A model generated the notes under the pieces. It had not been told where the DNA came from. It worked only from the letters and a program-made list of their open reading frames with translations, and ran no database searches. Both the position numbers and the translations under genes were made by a program. This document shows, piece after piece, positions 28,162-37,931 of a DNA stretch of 64,000 nucleotides (the stretch's first letter is position 1; each line of letters begins with the position of its first letter). The DNA is taken from positions 62,001 through 126,000 of the forward strand of contig NZ_JACJRQ010000005.1 in NCBI RefSeq assembly GCF_014697355.1, in the 5' to 3' direction. This DNA comes from Nostoc calcicola FACHB-3891 (lineage in GTDB: Bacteria > Cyanobacteriota > Cyanobacteriia > Cyanobacteriales > Nostocaceae).

Positions 28162-29076
28162 ATGACAAAGATAATGAAATCTGCTGCCATTTCCTTATCA
28201 ATTATCGGTAGTATATTACTGATTAATCGGTATTACTTACTACAGACAAATGCTGCTCAAACCCAAGATATCACAGTTAAATTTGCGGCAAAAGTTGGGA
28301 ATCAACCTTTTCGCTGTGGCAGTAATTATCAGTTAGGGAAACCCCTAACAAAAGTTACACCATTGGATTTTCGTTTTTATATTTCTGATATTAGCCTCGT
28401 TGATAGCAATAATAAAACTATTTCTCTCGTACTTACCCAAGATGGAAAATGGCAATATCAGAATGTCGCATTAATCGATTTTGAAGATAAAACTGCTGCT
28501 TGTGCGAATGGCACAGTGGAAACCCGCGATGTTGTTATCGGTCAAGTTCCTCAAGGCAAATATAAAGCCATTCAATTTACTTTAGGTGTACCTGAAAATC
28601 TCAACCACGAGGACTCGACTCTGGCACCTTCACCTTTAAATTTGACATCCCTGTGGTGGAATTGGCAATTCGGATATAAGTTTGCTCGGATTGATTTTGC
28701 ACATTTAGAAAAAACTCAATCAACAGCTACACACTTATATAAAAATGGTGAAAAAGAAGCGGGTAATGCTTTTTTCATTCATTTAGGTAGCACAGCTTGT
28801 CAAGCCCAAACATCGAGCCAAAAGCCAACAACTACATGTAGATATCCCAACACTGCAAAAATTAATCTTGAGAATTTCGATCCCAGCAAAAACACGATTG
28901 TTCTCGATATCGCTAAACTGTTAGAAAACACCAATTTAAACCGCAACCAGGCAAATACAGCCCCAGGGTGTATGTCAGAAGCCAACGATAAAGATTGTAG
29001 TGGAATTATGGCAGGTTTTGGTATTCCTTTTGGCGGTCAAACAACCGTAAAACAAAGTTTTTTCAGTGTTAAATGA
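28162..29076 (+). CDS. MbnP-family copper-binding protein (metallo-mystery pair, four-Cys motif)
   Basis: A 304-residue exported protein: N-terminal hydrophobic signal (about 7-25), then VKFAAKVGNQPFRCG, LDFRFYISDISLVD, the tryptophan-rich SLWWNWQFGYKFARIDF near residue 170, and several further Cys (STACQ, TTTCRYP, APGCMS, KDCSG). This is the MbnP / 'metallo-mystery pair' family. In methanotroph relatives a partner di-heme enzyme (MbnH) converts one Trp to kynurenine, creating a copper site. The next gene encodes that partner, overlapping by the ATGA tetranucleotide. Copper binding is inferred. A second Met at residue 5 is an equally possible start. Confidence 0.83.
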   Translation: MTKIMKSAAISLSIIGSILLINRYYLLQTNAAQTQDITVKFAAKVGNQPFRCGSNYQLGKPLTKVTPLDFRFYISDISLVDSNNKTISLVLTQDGKWQYQNVALIDFEDKTAACANGTVETRDVVIGQVPQGKYKAIQFTLGVPENLNHEDSTLAPSPLNLTSLWWNWQFGYKFARIDFAHLEKTQSTATHLYKNGEKEAGNAFFIHLGSTACQAQTSSQKPTTTCRYPNTAKINLENFDPSKNTIVLDIAKLLENTNLNRNQANTAPGCMSEANDKDCSGIMAGFGIPFGGQTTVKQSFFSVK

Positions 29077-30254
29077 AACAAATGATTTTTCGATGGCAGC
29101 GCTGTTTAATATTGTCTATTATTTTTGCGATCGCACTTGTTTTATCCATTGGTTTAAATCAGGTTTTATCAGCACCAAATCTTAATAATAACTATACTTG
29201 GGATATTCCTTCTGGAATTCCCAAACCAATAGTACCAATTGATAACCCAATGACGACAGAAAAAGTAGAACTTGGTCGTCATTTATTTTATGAAAAACGT
29301 CTTTCTGTAAATGGTCAATTTTCCTGCGCTTCCTGCCACATTCAAGCTTTAGCATTTACAGATGGTAAACTTGTAGCAGTTGGCGCAACAGGTGAAAAAC
29401 ACCCTCGAAACTCCATGAGTCTCGCTAATGTAGCATACAATTCGGTTTTGACTTGGGCACATCCAGAGATGAAAAAACTCGAAACCCAAGCTTTAATACC
29501 AATGTTCTCCGAACATCCTGTGGAGATGGGTTTATCAGGAAAAGAACCAGAAATATTGAAAATTTTGCAGGCAGATGAAAAGTATCAAAAGTTATTTACA
29601 GCTGCATTTGGTCGGGGTAATAGTTATATTAATCTCAATAATTTAATCAAAGCCTTAGCATCCTTTCAACGCAGTTTAATTTCTCTGAACTCACCTTACG
29701 ATCGATATCGTTATCGTGGCGATAAAAATGCAATCTCTACAGCAGCAAAACGAGGTGAAGCCTTATTTAGTAGTGAGCGTTTAGAATGCTTTCACTGCCA
29801 CGGAGGGTTGAATTTTAGTGATTCTATTCAACACGAACGACTAGCATTTACAGAAATAGCTTTTCATAACACAGGACTTTATAATATTGATGCTAAAGGT
29901 GCATATCCAGCTAATAATACTGGCATCTATGAAATTACTTATCAACCAGCAGATATGGGTAAATTTAAAGCACCAACTTTACGAAATATCGCCATAACTG
30001 CACCTTATATGCACGATGGTAGCATTGCCACTTTAGAAGAAGCGATCGACCATTATGCAGCAGGTGGAAGAACTATTTCTAGCGGTGAATTTGCTGGTGT
30101 TGGGAGCAAAAATCCCCTGAAAAGTAATTTTATTTCTGGATTTAAGTTGAGTCCTCAAGAAAAACAGGATTTAATTGAATTTCTAAAAAGTTTGACAGAT
30201 GAAAAATTTCTTACCAATCCTATATTTAGCGATCCAAAGTATCGTAAATCGTAG
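29073..30254 (+). CDS. MbnH-family di-heme c-type cytochrome (peroxidase-like)
   Basis: A 393-residue exported protein: N-terminal membrane anchor/signal (about 8-30), then two c-type heme sites, CASCH near residue 85 and CFHCH near residue 238, in the cytochrome c peroxidase/MauG fold. LGRHLFYEKRLSVNGQ, PYDRYRYRG and APYMHDGSIATLEEAI are family-typical. MbnH relatives form a bis-Fe(IV) state and oxidise a Trp of MbnP. Together with the overlapping upstream gene it forms a complete metallo-mystery pair in the periplasm. A short repeat region and terminator follow. Confidence 0.87.
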   Translation: MKQMIFRWQRCLILSIIFAIALVLSIGLNQVLSAPNLNNNYTWDIPSGIPKPIVPIDNPMTTEKVELGRHLFYEKRLSVNGQFSCASCHIQALAFTDGKLVAVGATGEKHPRNSMSLANVAYNSVLTWAHPEMKKLETQALIPMFSEHPVEMGLSGKEPEILKILQADEKYQKLFTAAFGRGNSYINLNNLIKALASFQRSLISLNSPYDRYRYRGDKNAISTAAKRGEALFSSERLECFHCHGGLNFSDSIQHERLAFTEIAFHNTGLYNIDAKGAYPANNTGIYEITYQPADMGKFKAPTLRNIAITAPYMHDGSIATLEEAIDHYAAGGRTISSGEFAGVGSKNPLKSNFISGFKLSPQEKQDLIEFLKSLTDEKFLTNPIFSDPKYRKS

Positions 30255-30435
30255 TTTTTTTCAACGCAAAGGTGCGCGGAGATTTTATTCGCTCTGCCTC
30301 AAAATAATTAGGAGCAAACCTCTGCGTACCTCTGCGCTTAACTCTGCGCGACGGCAGTCGCTACAACGGGGGGAACCCCCGCAACGCGCTGCCTCCCCTT
30401 TGCGTTTAAAAACAACGAAAAAATCAAATTTTTAA
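30255..30435. repeat. CTCTGCGTACCTCTGCG-type repeat
   Basis: Contains ACGCAAAGGTGCGCGGAG facing CTCTGCGTACCTCTGCGCTT, plus a GCGACGGCAGTCGCTAC segment and a GGGGGGAACCCCC block. These are dispersed repeat modules common in cyanobacterial spacers. A short open frame through them has no coding character. Confidence 0.5.
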
Positions 30436-30460
30436 ACCTCTCCTTGCTTTAGGGAGAGGT
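30436..30460 (+). terminator. Rho-independent terminator after the mbnH-like gene
   Basis: Arms ACCTCTCC and GGAGAGGT pair around a 9-base loop and are followed by ATTTTTTATT on the plus strand. On the other strand the stem is followed by TTTAAAAATTT, so it may also serve the leftward nucleotidyltransferase gene ending at 30469. Confidence 0.75.
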
Positions 30461-30468
30461 ATTTTTTA

Positions 30469-32997
30469 TTACACTTCGGCGGGTTGATATTCTTCTTGTC
30501 TTTCCACAAAAGTCTGGACGCGGGTGCGGTAGTTTCTTACAGTCTCATCTACCCAATCGCGATCGTTGCTATTTGCGTACAGATGTACTAAAGGTTCGCT
30601 GGCATCTGGTAAAACTAACAGCCAACTGTCATCGTAGGGTTGGCAAATTTTCACACCATCGATGAGTTCGAGATTTTGGGCTGGGTGAGTTTCCACCAAG
30701 TAACGCATCAAAGCACCTTTGGCTGTCCAAGGACAGCGGACTGTATAAGTTTTGTGAATTACGCGGGGCAATTCTGACCTTGCAGTAGCAAGCGATCGCT
30801 CTTGTATTGTTAACATCTCAATTATCTTCGCAATGCAGAACATGGAATCAAATCCTGGATGCAATTGCGGGAAAATAAAACCAGTTTCTCCACTACCTCC
30901 TAGCACCACATTCGGATTTTTCTGACAAGCTTCCATCAAAGCTGTAGGATTGGCTTTGGTGCGAATTACTCTGCCATCATGGCGACGGGCGACTTGTTCA
31001 ATAGCACTGGAAGCATGAACTGGGACTACTACTGTACCTCTGGGATTAGCAGTTAAAATCATGTCTACCATCAGTGCTGTTAACATTTCCCCGCGAATTG
31101 GGTAGCCTGATTCATCAACTAAAATTAGCTGTTCGCCGTTAGCTGATACTTGCACGCCAAAGTTAGCTTTCAGTGCTTCCACTACATGACCTAATTGAGT
31201 CAGCAGTCCTTCGCGATCGGTTACCGACATGGCCGTTTTATTGACACTAGCATTCAATACCACTGCATCAGCGCCAAATTTATCCAACATTTGGGGTAAA
31301 ACAGCCCCAGATACGGCATAAACATAATCAATCACCACTTTTGCCCGACTATTGCGGAGTGTATGCACATGCAAAAGTTTCTCAAAGGCAGTGCAGTAGC
31401 TGTCAATGACTTGGCTGGGGTAAGATACATCGCCAATTTCATGAATTAGCGCCCGCCGCATATCTTCCTTAAAGTAAGCCCCTTCAATTTTCTTTTCTAG
31501 GGCTTTGGTGATATTAATGCCCTTGGCATCCATGAATTCAATCAAAATGTAGTCAGGGCGATCGGGGTGTACCCGCACATGGATACCACCTGCTACTTTC
31601 ATGATGGGTATAACGGTGCGGGCGATGGGAATAGCCGTGGCATCGAGGTTTTGAATATCAATACCTACTGACATCAAACCAGCAATGAGCGATCGCGTCA
31701 CCATTCGAGAAATATTCCGCTGATCGCGGGAAACTGTTACTTTAGAACCAGGTTTCAAGGTAGAACCGTAAGCAGCTCCCAATTTCACCGCGAATTCTGG
31801 GGTGATGTCAATATTAGCTAATCCTTGGACGCCACGTTGGCCAAATAAATTTCGTTGGGCGGTATTTCCCCAAATCAAGTTAATGTTTAAAACGGCACCT
31901 GATTCAATCTTTTTACTCGGCCAAACACGCACGCCAGGACTAATTTGAGCTTCTTCTCCCACCGTAGAAAGCGAACCTACCACAGCAGCTTCTAATACAT
32001 GGGCGCGGCGATCTACACGAGTGCCACGGGAAATCACACAGGCGGAAAGATGTGCTTCTTCACCGATGATTGCTCCATTCCAGACGATGGGACGTTTGAG
32101 ATTAGCATCAGCGCCAATAGTGACATTATCGCCAATTACGGTTCCTGCCTCAATCTGGACTCTTGCACCGATGCGGCAATTGTCACCAATCACTGCTGGG
32201 GTTTCAATTACAGCCGTTTGGTCGATATAAGTATTTTGACCGACCCATAACTTATGAGAAACTTCTTTGTAGGCGCAATCTAGTTGCACTTTTTGGTCTA
32301 ATGCATCATACTGAGCTTCGCGGTATGCATCCAAGTGACCGACATCGCACCAGTAACCTTCAGCAATGTAACCATACATCGGCTCATCTTTTGCTAAAAG
32401 CAAGGGGAATAAGTCTTTGGAAAAGTCGCATTCAGTATTGGCTGGCAGATATTCCAAAACTTCTGGTTCGAGAATGTAAGTACCGGTGTTGACGGTATCG
32501 GAAAAAATTTCACTAGTAGAGGGTTTTTCTAAAAATCGCCGAATTCGTAGTTCCTCATCGGTAATTACCACTCCAAATTCAATGGGGTTAGGAACCCTGG
32601 TTAAAATCAAAGTAGCTTTTGATTTTTTTTGTTTATGAAATGCGATCGCTGCTGTCAGGTCAAAATCTGTTATGCTATCGCCGCTAATCACTAAAAAAGT
32701 TTCATCAAGAAGTTCGGCAATGTTTTTCACACAACCAGCTGTACCCAAAGGCTGGTCTTCTTCCACAGCGTAGGTCATTTGGACACCAAAATCGCTGCCG
32801 TCTTGAAAATAATCTCGCAAGACATCAGGTAAATAATGCAATGTCGCAATAACTTCGGTAATTTGATGTCTTTTGAGCAAATTGATAATATGTTCGGCAA
32901 TTGGTCGATTGAGGATAGGCACCATCGGTTTGGGCAGATCGCAAGTTAACGGACGAAGCCGCGTTCCCGAACCGCCTGCCATTAGTACTGCACGCAT
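30469..32997 (-). CDS. Sugar-1-phosphate nucleotidyltransferase fused to a phosphomannomutase-like domain
   Basis: An 842-residue cytoplasmic protein. N-terminal NTP-transferase domain ([20 protein letters not shown], residues about 4-23; [13 protein letters not shown] later), then hexapeptide beta-helix repeats (about 250-360), then a phosphohexomutase-like region (about 385-842). In the mutase region the phosphoserine loop TASHNP is replaced by [11 protein letters not shown], and the metal loop DGDGDR is replaced by [10 protein letters not shown], so mutase activity is doubtful. GGSGETG resembles the sugar-binding loop. It is probably a GDP-mannose or glucose nucleotidyltransferase for cell-surface polysaccharide. 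A strong AAGGAGG ribosome-binding site fixes the ATG at 32997. Confidence 0.88.
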   Translation of the reverse strand: MRAVLMAGGSGTRLRPLTCDLPKPMVPILNRPIAEHIINLLKRHQITEVIATLHYLPDVLRDYFQDGSDFGVQMTYAVEEDQPLGTAGCVKNIAELLDETFLVISGDSITDFDLTAAIAFHKQKKSKATLILTRVPNPIEFGVVITDEELRIRRFLEKPSTSEIFSDTVNTGTYILEPEVLEYLPANTECDFSKDLFPLLLAKDEPMYGYIAEGYWCDVGHLDAYREAQYDALDQKVQLDCAYKEVSHKLWVGQNTYIDQTAVIETPAVIGDNCRIGARVQIEAGTVIGDNVTIGADANLKRPIVWNGAIIGEEAHLSACVISRGTRVDRRAHVLEAAVVGSLSTVGEEAQISPGVRVWPSKKIESGAVLNINLIWGNTAQRNLFGQRGVQGLANIDITPEFAVKLGAAYGSTLKPGSKVTVSRDQRNISRMVTRSLIAGLMSVGIDIQNLDATAIPIARTVIPIMKVAGGIHVRVHPDRPDYILIEFMDAKGINITKALEKKIEGAYFKEDMRRALIHEIGDVSYPSQVIDSYCTAFEKLLHVHTLRNSRAKVVIDYVYAVSGAVLPQMLDKFGADAVVLNASVNKTAMSVTDREGLLTQLGHVVEALKANFGVQVSANGEQLILVDESGYPIRGEMLTALMVDMILTANPRGTVVVPVHASSAIEQVARRHDGRVIRTKANPTALMEACQKNPNVVLGGSGETGFIFPQLHPGFDSMFCIAKIIEMLTIQERSLATARSELPRVIHKTYTVRCPWTAKGALMRYLVETHPAQNLELIDGVKICQPYDDSWLLVLPDASEPLVHLYANSNDRDWVDETVRNYRTRVQTFVERQEEYQPAEV

Positions 32998-33355
32998 AAA
33001 TCCTCCTTAACTACTTACAGCCTTTGCTGCTTGAAAACGTGTCAGATATATTTTTTCTTCTTTCTCTAGTCTCCTATGGATATCGATATTTGAGGAACTT
33101 CCACAAGATGCAATTGGGAGTTAGGAGTTAGGAGTTAAGAGTTAAGAGTTTGGAGTTTGGAGTTTGGAGTTTGGAGTTATTCTCCTTGTCCCCTTGTCTC
33201 CCCACTCCCAATACGGTTCGGTTAAGGCACCAGACAAGAGTAAATCGCCGTCAAAACGAAAGATTGATCCTTGTAGAGACGGCGATTTATCGCGTCTTTG
33301 GAGCTAGAATTTTCATCAAAAAACCTTAACCTATCCGTATTGTCGCCACTCCTGA
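32998..33355. repeat. GGAGTTA/GAGTTTG heptamer array and hairpin
   Basis: Bases 33116-33178 are a tandem heptamer array, GGAGTTA copies passing into GGAGTTT copies. It is followed by a CCCCTTGTCTCCCC block and a GTAGAGACGGCGATTTATCGCGTC hairpin (about 33271-33298). The two minus-strand genes either side are thus separated by repeats; the upstream promoter of the nucleotidyltransferase gene must lie within the first 110 bases. Confidence 0.6.
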
Positions 33356-35197
33356 TTAACTTTGGTGACAATGATAAAGTTGATATTCGTAGCCGTCTAC
33401 GTTTGGCAAAGATTGGGTATCAGAAATAACACATGTTTTGATGGCTTCTGCTACGGGGGCATGAAAGTTTACTAACCACAAGTCAAAAGGTCGTGGTAGT
33501 GTCTTTAAAGTATTTTCCAGAGCAATGGTAGAAGTATTTGGGTCTTGGTCTTGATGAGCAAGGAGAAACAGAGGATTTTGAGGTGAATTTCCAAGTTTAA
33601 TTTCCCTAGCTATGCCCATCATTTCCCCAGTGTGTACATAAGTTTTGTGAGTGGTGGCAATCAGTGTTGGTACTGGGGATATCTGTTGAATTAATTGCAC
33701 AAAAAGGTCAGGGCGATAATATTTCTGATAGCCGAGATTGCACAATACTGTAATTGCACTGACAAAGGCCATTAACCAAATTAAGATTACAGCTTTTTTC
33801 CCATTGATTCCCCATCTGCCTATGCTTTTATTGATTAATTCTTTGGGGGGATGCCAACAAACTGCCAAGCTTGCTGCTAGTAAAACAATGATACTGGGAA
33901 AGTAAATAAAGTGATAGCGAGCGCCCCTGGTTAGATCGATACCTAAAAAATAGGTAAAGATAAAGAATAAAGCGATCGCACTCATAGCAACTCCAGCCAC
34001 CATCTGAATCATTATCCGATTTTCTGGGTGTTGTAGTTGAACCTTAATCCCACGCACTAAAATTGGTACTGCCCAAATAAAGAAAATCAGCATCACCAGC
34101 CCCGAAGGAATCACAACCAATAGTTGTGCAGATTCAACTGGTAACAGCGAAATCATGGTAATCAATGTTCCTAAAGCTTGAAAAATTGGGCTGATCCAAT
34201 CTAGTCCATTACGGGAACCTCGAATCCATTCGGTCAAATTATCGCGATTTCTATTTTCTAAAAAGATTGGTAACCAAATTAAACTGGCCATCAAAGTACC
34301 TGTAACAACAGCATAGATGCGCTGCCAACCAGCAGAGAACAGCAAAGAAAATTTTGTGCTGGTTTGTTTTTGATACCAAGCTAGAAACATTAAAACTACT
34401 GCTTCAGTGCAGACAGTAAGACTGAAGAAGTAATGAGTAGCAAAACCCAAAGCATTAATTTCTACCCAAGTAAGTGCTACCCACATCGGTAATAGTGTGC
34501 GGTTTTGAAGATGACGTGTGGCAATTACTAAGCAGATGAGAGAACCAATTACCCACAACGCTGCTAAACTGTAGTGGCGTGCTTCTTGTGACAAAAAAAC
34601 AGCGTAGGGTGATACTGCCATAATTGCAGCAGCCAAGTTTGCCACCAATGACGAACGAAATGCGACTCTACCTAATAAGTAAACAGCAGGTATGGAGATT
34701 GCACCGATGAAAGCTGGTAGCGATCGCGCTGCAAACAGCGATACTAATCCTCCTTCGCTGGGAAATAATTTCATCCACAAATAAGCTAAAACAAAATACA
34801 GTGGTGGATGGGTATCTTGTGTCACTAAGTTATGAATTACATCAGCAATACTAGCAGCTGGGTTTGGTTGTAGTGGTTGCAATAGGATATCAAGTGCGAT
34901 CGCTTGATTTAGGGGTACTCCTAAAAAATTATTCCCCAAGCTAAAAACTAAGGTGGAAAATTCATCTGTCCAAGGAGGCTTTGCAGTCAAGTTGATTAGA
35001 CGCAAGCCGAAGCCGATAATAAACCACATCAAAGGATGAAACCAGCTAGGAAAAAGGGGAGCATACCATTTGTATAAAGGTATCTGTTGTAGGGCAGATT
35101 TTTTACCTCTTGGAGGTAGAATTTTGACTGCACAGATAGGCAACAACAAGATAATCTTTTTGCAAAAATGGTATGCATCCCCAAAACAAGCTTTCAT
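33356..35197 (-). CDS. Integral-membrane glycosyltransferase (ArnT/PMT-like, GT-C fold)
   Basis: A 613-residue multi-span membrane protein with about ten hydrophobic segments. Near residue 75 is KPPWTDEFSTL, with the Asp-Glu motif of the first loop of GT-C transferases that use polyprenyl-phosphate sugars. THPPLYFVLAYLWMKLF follows near 135. The C-terminal third is soluble and probably periplasmic. It lies 100 bases behind the GT2-GtrA gene, suggesting a pair: that protein would make the lipid-linked sugar, this one would transfer it. The first 50 residues (before the first helix) are not typical; the true start could be later. Confidence 0.8.
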   Translation of the reverse strand: MKACFGDAYHFCKKIILLLPICAVKILPPRGKKSALQQIPLYKWYAPLFPSWFHPLMWFIIGFGLRLINLTAKPPWTDEFSTLVFSLGNNFLGVPLNQAIALDILLQPLQPNPAASIADVIHNLVTQDTHPPLYFVLAYLWMKLFPSEGGLVSLFAARSLPAFIGAISIPAVYLLGRVAFRSSLVANLAAAIMAVSPYAVFLSQEARHYSLAALWVIGSLICLVIATRHLQNRTLLPMWVALTWVEINALGFATHYFFSLTVCTEAVVLMFLAWYQKQTSTKFSLLFSAGWQRIYAVVTGTLMASLIWLPIFLENRNRDNLTEWIRGSRNGLDWISPIFQALGTLITMISLLPVESAQLLVVIPSGLVMLIFFIWAVPILVRGIKVQLQHPENRIMIQMVAGVAMSAIALFFIFTYFLGIDLTRGARYHFIYFPSIIVLLAASLAVCWHPPKELINKSIGRWGINGKKAVILIWLMAFVSAITVLCNLGYQKYYRPDLFVQLIQQISPVPTLIATTHKTYVHTGEMMGIAREIKLGNSPQNPLFLLAHQDQDPNTSTIALENTLKTLPRPFDLWLVNFHAPVAEAIKTCVISDTQSLPNVDGYEYQLYHCHQS

Positions 35198-35299
35198 AGC
35201 CCAGCCTCACACTCATGGATTTGTAGATTTGACGTTTTAGATTTCAGTTCGTTCTAAAATCTAAAAATAAAAATCAAAATCTCAAATCCCTCGTTGTGA

Positions 35300-36544
35300 T
35301 TATTTGGTATCGGTGACGCGCCAGCTAAGTTTCAAATTCACCCAGAAATTCCAGATAGTAGCAACTGCGATCGCAATTAAATTGGCAACATAACGGTTGG
35401 GAATCAGGAAATTAAACACTAAATTTAATATCAGTACATTTAGTACCAGTCCGGCAAGGCAAATGACGTTAAATTTTACAAAACGTTTGGCACGTTGATG
35501 CCACTCTTGCTGTCTGGCGCTGACATCAGCAAACGTCCAAGCATCATTCCACAAGAAATTATTTAAAATTGCAATTTCACCAGCAATAATTTTGCTACGT
35601 GTCAATGGCCAAGCTAAGGTCGTCGGATCGCTCAGTAAGTAAAGCACTGCCATATCCACAAATACCCCACTCAAGCCAACCAAACCAAAGCGGAGGAATC
35701 GACCAACGGGAAAATTAACTTTTCTTTTAAATCGTCCTACCCTTCCTGTGGAAAGCCGCAACCGTACTAAGTGGTGGATGTAATCTATATATTGCTTCCA
35801 TGTGACTTTACTCTCACCCTCTGTACGTTCCCGAAATACATACCCAACTTCGGCTACTTCGTTTACCTTTCCTCGCCCAATTACCTCTAGAAGAATTTTG
35901 TATCCTACTGGATTGAGTGCTGCATTGGCGATCGCACCTCGGCGCACCATAAAATAACCACTCATCGGGTCGGAAACTCTCCCCAGCACCCCTGGTAAGA
36001 TAATCAAGCCTAACAATTGAGCGCCACGGGACAAGAAACGCCTGACTACGCTCCAACTACTGACGCCGCCTCCTTCTACATGACGACTAGCTACTGCTAA
36101 ATCTGCTCCCTGCTCAACACTACGGAACAGTTGTATCAGTACCTCTGGTGGATGCTGTAAATCCCCATCAATCACCCCCAACACATTCCCCGTGCCTGCT
36201 TGCCAGCCACGAATTACTGCTGAAGACAGCCCCCGTTCCTCTTGGCGTCGCATCACCCGCAGCTGAGGATATTCTGTTGTCAAGGATTCTGCTATTTCCC
36301 AAGTCCTGTCTGGGCTATCATCGTCCACCACAATTAGTTCATAGTTTCCTGGAATTGATTCATCCAGTAACTGACTCAATATCTTAACTATCTTCTCAAT
36401 GTTGTCACGCTCTTTATAAGTAGGAATCACTAGCGAAAGATACATAGATTCGCTACTTGTATCCAGATCGTTAGGAGGTAATTCTGAAATCTTGAGTGGA
36501 CCAGTTGGAACTGTTAATAGTGAGTTGGATGAGTTTGTTCTCAT
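35300..36544 (-). CDS. GT2 dolichol-phosphate mannose synthase-like glycosyltransferase with GtrA domain
   Basis: A 414-residue protein. The N-terminal GT2 domain has LVIPTYKERDNIEKIV, IVVDDDSPDRTWEIAE and VLGVIDGDLQHPPEVL (DXD metal site), and MSGYFMVRR. From about residue 285 a GtrA-type domain of four membrane helices follows (RFGLVGLSGVFVDMAVLYLL, NDAWTFADVSARQQEW). It should charge a polyprenyl phosphate with a sugar and help to flip it, feeding the adjacent GT-C enzyme for cell-envelope glycosylation. ATG start with no strong ribosome-binding site. Confidence 0.88.
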   Translation of the reverse strand: MRTNSSNSLLTVPTGPLKISELPPNDLDTSSESMYLSLVIPTYKERDNIEKIVKILSQLLDESIPGNYELIVVDDDSPDRTWEIAESLTTEYPQLRVMRRQEERGLSSAVIRGWQAGTGNVLGVIDGDLQHPPEVLIQLFRSVEQGADLAVASRHVEGGGVSSWSVVRRFLSRGAQLLGLIILPGVLGRVSDPMSGYFMVRRGAIANAALNPVGYKILLEVIGRGKVNEVAEVGYVFRERTEGESKVTWKQYIDYIHHLVRLRLSTGRVGRFKRKVNFPVGRFLRFGLVGLSGVFVDMAVLYLLSDPTTLAWPLTRSKIIAGEIAILNNFLWNDAWTFADVSARQQEWHQRAKRFVKFNVICLAGLVLNVLILNLVFNFLIPNRYVANLIAIAVATIWNFWVNLKLSWRVTDTK

Positions 36545-37276
36545 ATTTCAAATAACATAACAAAGGTGTATATATCCTGGGGTCAACAGAGCCGAACGTC
36601 TGCTGGCTTTCTTGATTCAATCCGATTTGTTCACATTTTGTGATTATTTTTGTTATGGTTTCCTATCTTGAAATTTTAGTAATTTCGGTACTTTAGTTTC
36701 CAGTATTTTTACTAAATTCATCTAATTTTTAGATTTGACTGTTTATGCTTATGAGAAATTTTATCTATTTATACACAATTATTTATACCAGAATAGATAC
36801 AGTGTACCATTAACTTAGCTCAGTGAACAAATACTTTATTTGTAAATCTTATGAGTATTTTTTTTACTATTATTACAGCTAATAATTCATCCAAGAAGGG
36901 AACAGGGAATAGGGAACAGGGAACAGTTTTTCCTATTTCCTGTCCCTGGAGGGAGTAAGAGATCCCTACAACTATCAAGTAGCAAGTTACAGGAGATTGC
37001 AAGTTGGTGAGGTACAGATAATCGTAGGGGCGTACAGCTGTGCTACCCTACCGGCGTACCTCGTTTACCTGAAATACGCTGTATGTGTTGGTTTTAAGGG
37101 ACTTCCAGAAAATAAATTATCCAATTTCCGAGATAAGATATTTTGATTTTCCCCAAGCCTTGAGCAAGAACTGCCCCTCTGCCTACACAGCGATTGTATA
37201 TTTTTTTAGTTGGAAGTCCCTAAATCCCCATACATTACTTGATATGAGATACACCTGTAGGGGCGCACAGCTGTGC
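36545..37276. repeat. AT-rich gap with GGGAACAG array and GTAGGGGCGTACAGCTGTGC repeat
   Basis: The first 300 bases are AT-rich upstream region of the GT2 gene. Bases 36897-36928 are a short GGGAACAGGGAATA heptamer array. Bases 37024-37051 are an intact GTAGGGGCGTACAGCTGTGC...CTACCCTAC repeat, useful as the empty-site reference for the element at 37277. No gene is credible. Confidence 0.5.
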
Positions 37277-37468
37277 ATTGGTGTCAACTTAAGCTCAAAT
37301 GCTTGTCCCACAGACGTTTTACCCCACCCCCAACCCCTCCCCGATGCTTTGGGGAGGGGCGGTTTTGGCTTTAGACAAAACCGGGGTGGGGTGACGCGGT
37401 GAGTAACCCCAAGTGAATGAACTCAATATCAAGTCTTGATAAGGGTTTCACGTTAAGTTGACACCAAT
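37277..37468. mobile_element. MITE-like element with perfect 16-bp ends and 10-bp target duplication
   Basis: The ends ATTGGTGTCAACTTAA (37277-37292) and TTAAGTTGACACCAAT (37453-37468) are perfect inverted repeats. ACAGCTGTGC occurs directly before it (37267-37276) and one base after it (37470-37479), as expected of target duplication. The interior has a GGGGAGGGGCGG-containing stem (CCCCTCCCCGATGCTTTGGGG) but no open frame for a transposase. The element interrupts a copy of the repeat seen intact at 37024. Confidence 0.75.
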
Positions 37469-37556
37469 GACAGCTGTGCTACCCTACACCTGGCGATATA
37501 ATGTCTTACCGCATCTGGATGGGAACCGCTATATTGAAGCTGCAATTTAACCTCAG

Positions 37557-37931
37557 CTATCTACTTCTGCGTTTGATTGTCTTCAATTTTGCAAGTGTTC
37601 CTCTCAATACAATTAAAAGAGGAATTCCAGAAATAATTAAAGATGGGATTAAAGCGTATGTCAAAGAAGATATAGCAGTACTTACAAGCAATAAAAACAA
37701 CCCTCCAAACAATACCCAGCCGGAAATCAGCACCCACCAAGGCATTGTTCCAGAAGACATATTTCTCATTGCTCGACCTCTCAGGTAAATCTCACCCATC
37801 GGGTCATAGGCAGAGGGAATCCTCTCATGATAAGTTGATTTTCGCTCGGCAGGAATCTCTACTCTGATATTGTCTGAATCGAAATTGCTGCGATCGCCAA
37901 AAAAATTTTCCGGCTCGTCGTTATTGCTCAT
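37557..37931 (-). CDS. Small two-helix membrane protein, unknown function
   Basis: About 124 residues from the ATG at 37931. A longer frame to 37985 adds 18 residues of poor character, so I prefer the internal Met (MSNNDEPENFFGD). The N-terminal 60 residues are polar and acidic, with a SAYDPMGEIYLRGRAMRNMSSG stretch. Two membrane helices follow (WWVLISGWVLFGGLFLLLV; LIPSLIISGIPLLIVL), and the C-terminus is basic (KLKTIKRRSR). The layout resembles small thylakoid or plasma-membrane proteins of cyanobacteria. I do not recognise a family. Confidence 0.6.
   Translation of the reverse strand: MSNNDEPENFFGDRSNFDSDNIRVEIPAERKSTYHERIPSAYDPMGEIYLRGRAMRNMSSGTMPWWVLISGWVLFGGLFLLLVSTAISSLTYALIPSLIISGIPLLIVLRGTLAKLKTIKRRSR

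Noticed and set aside
37085..37402. 105-codon plus-strand frame
   Set aside because: Spans the boundary of the miniature element at 37277 and repeat DNA; not a gene.
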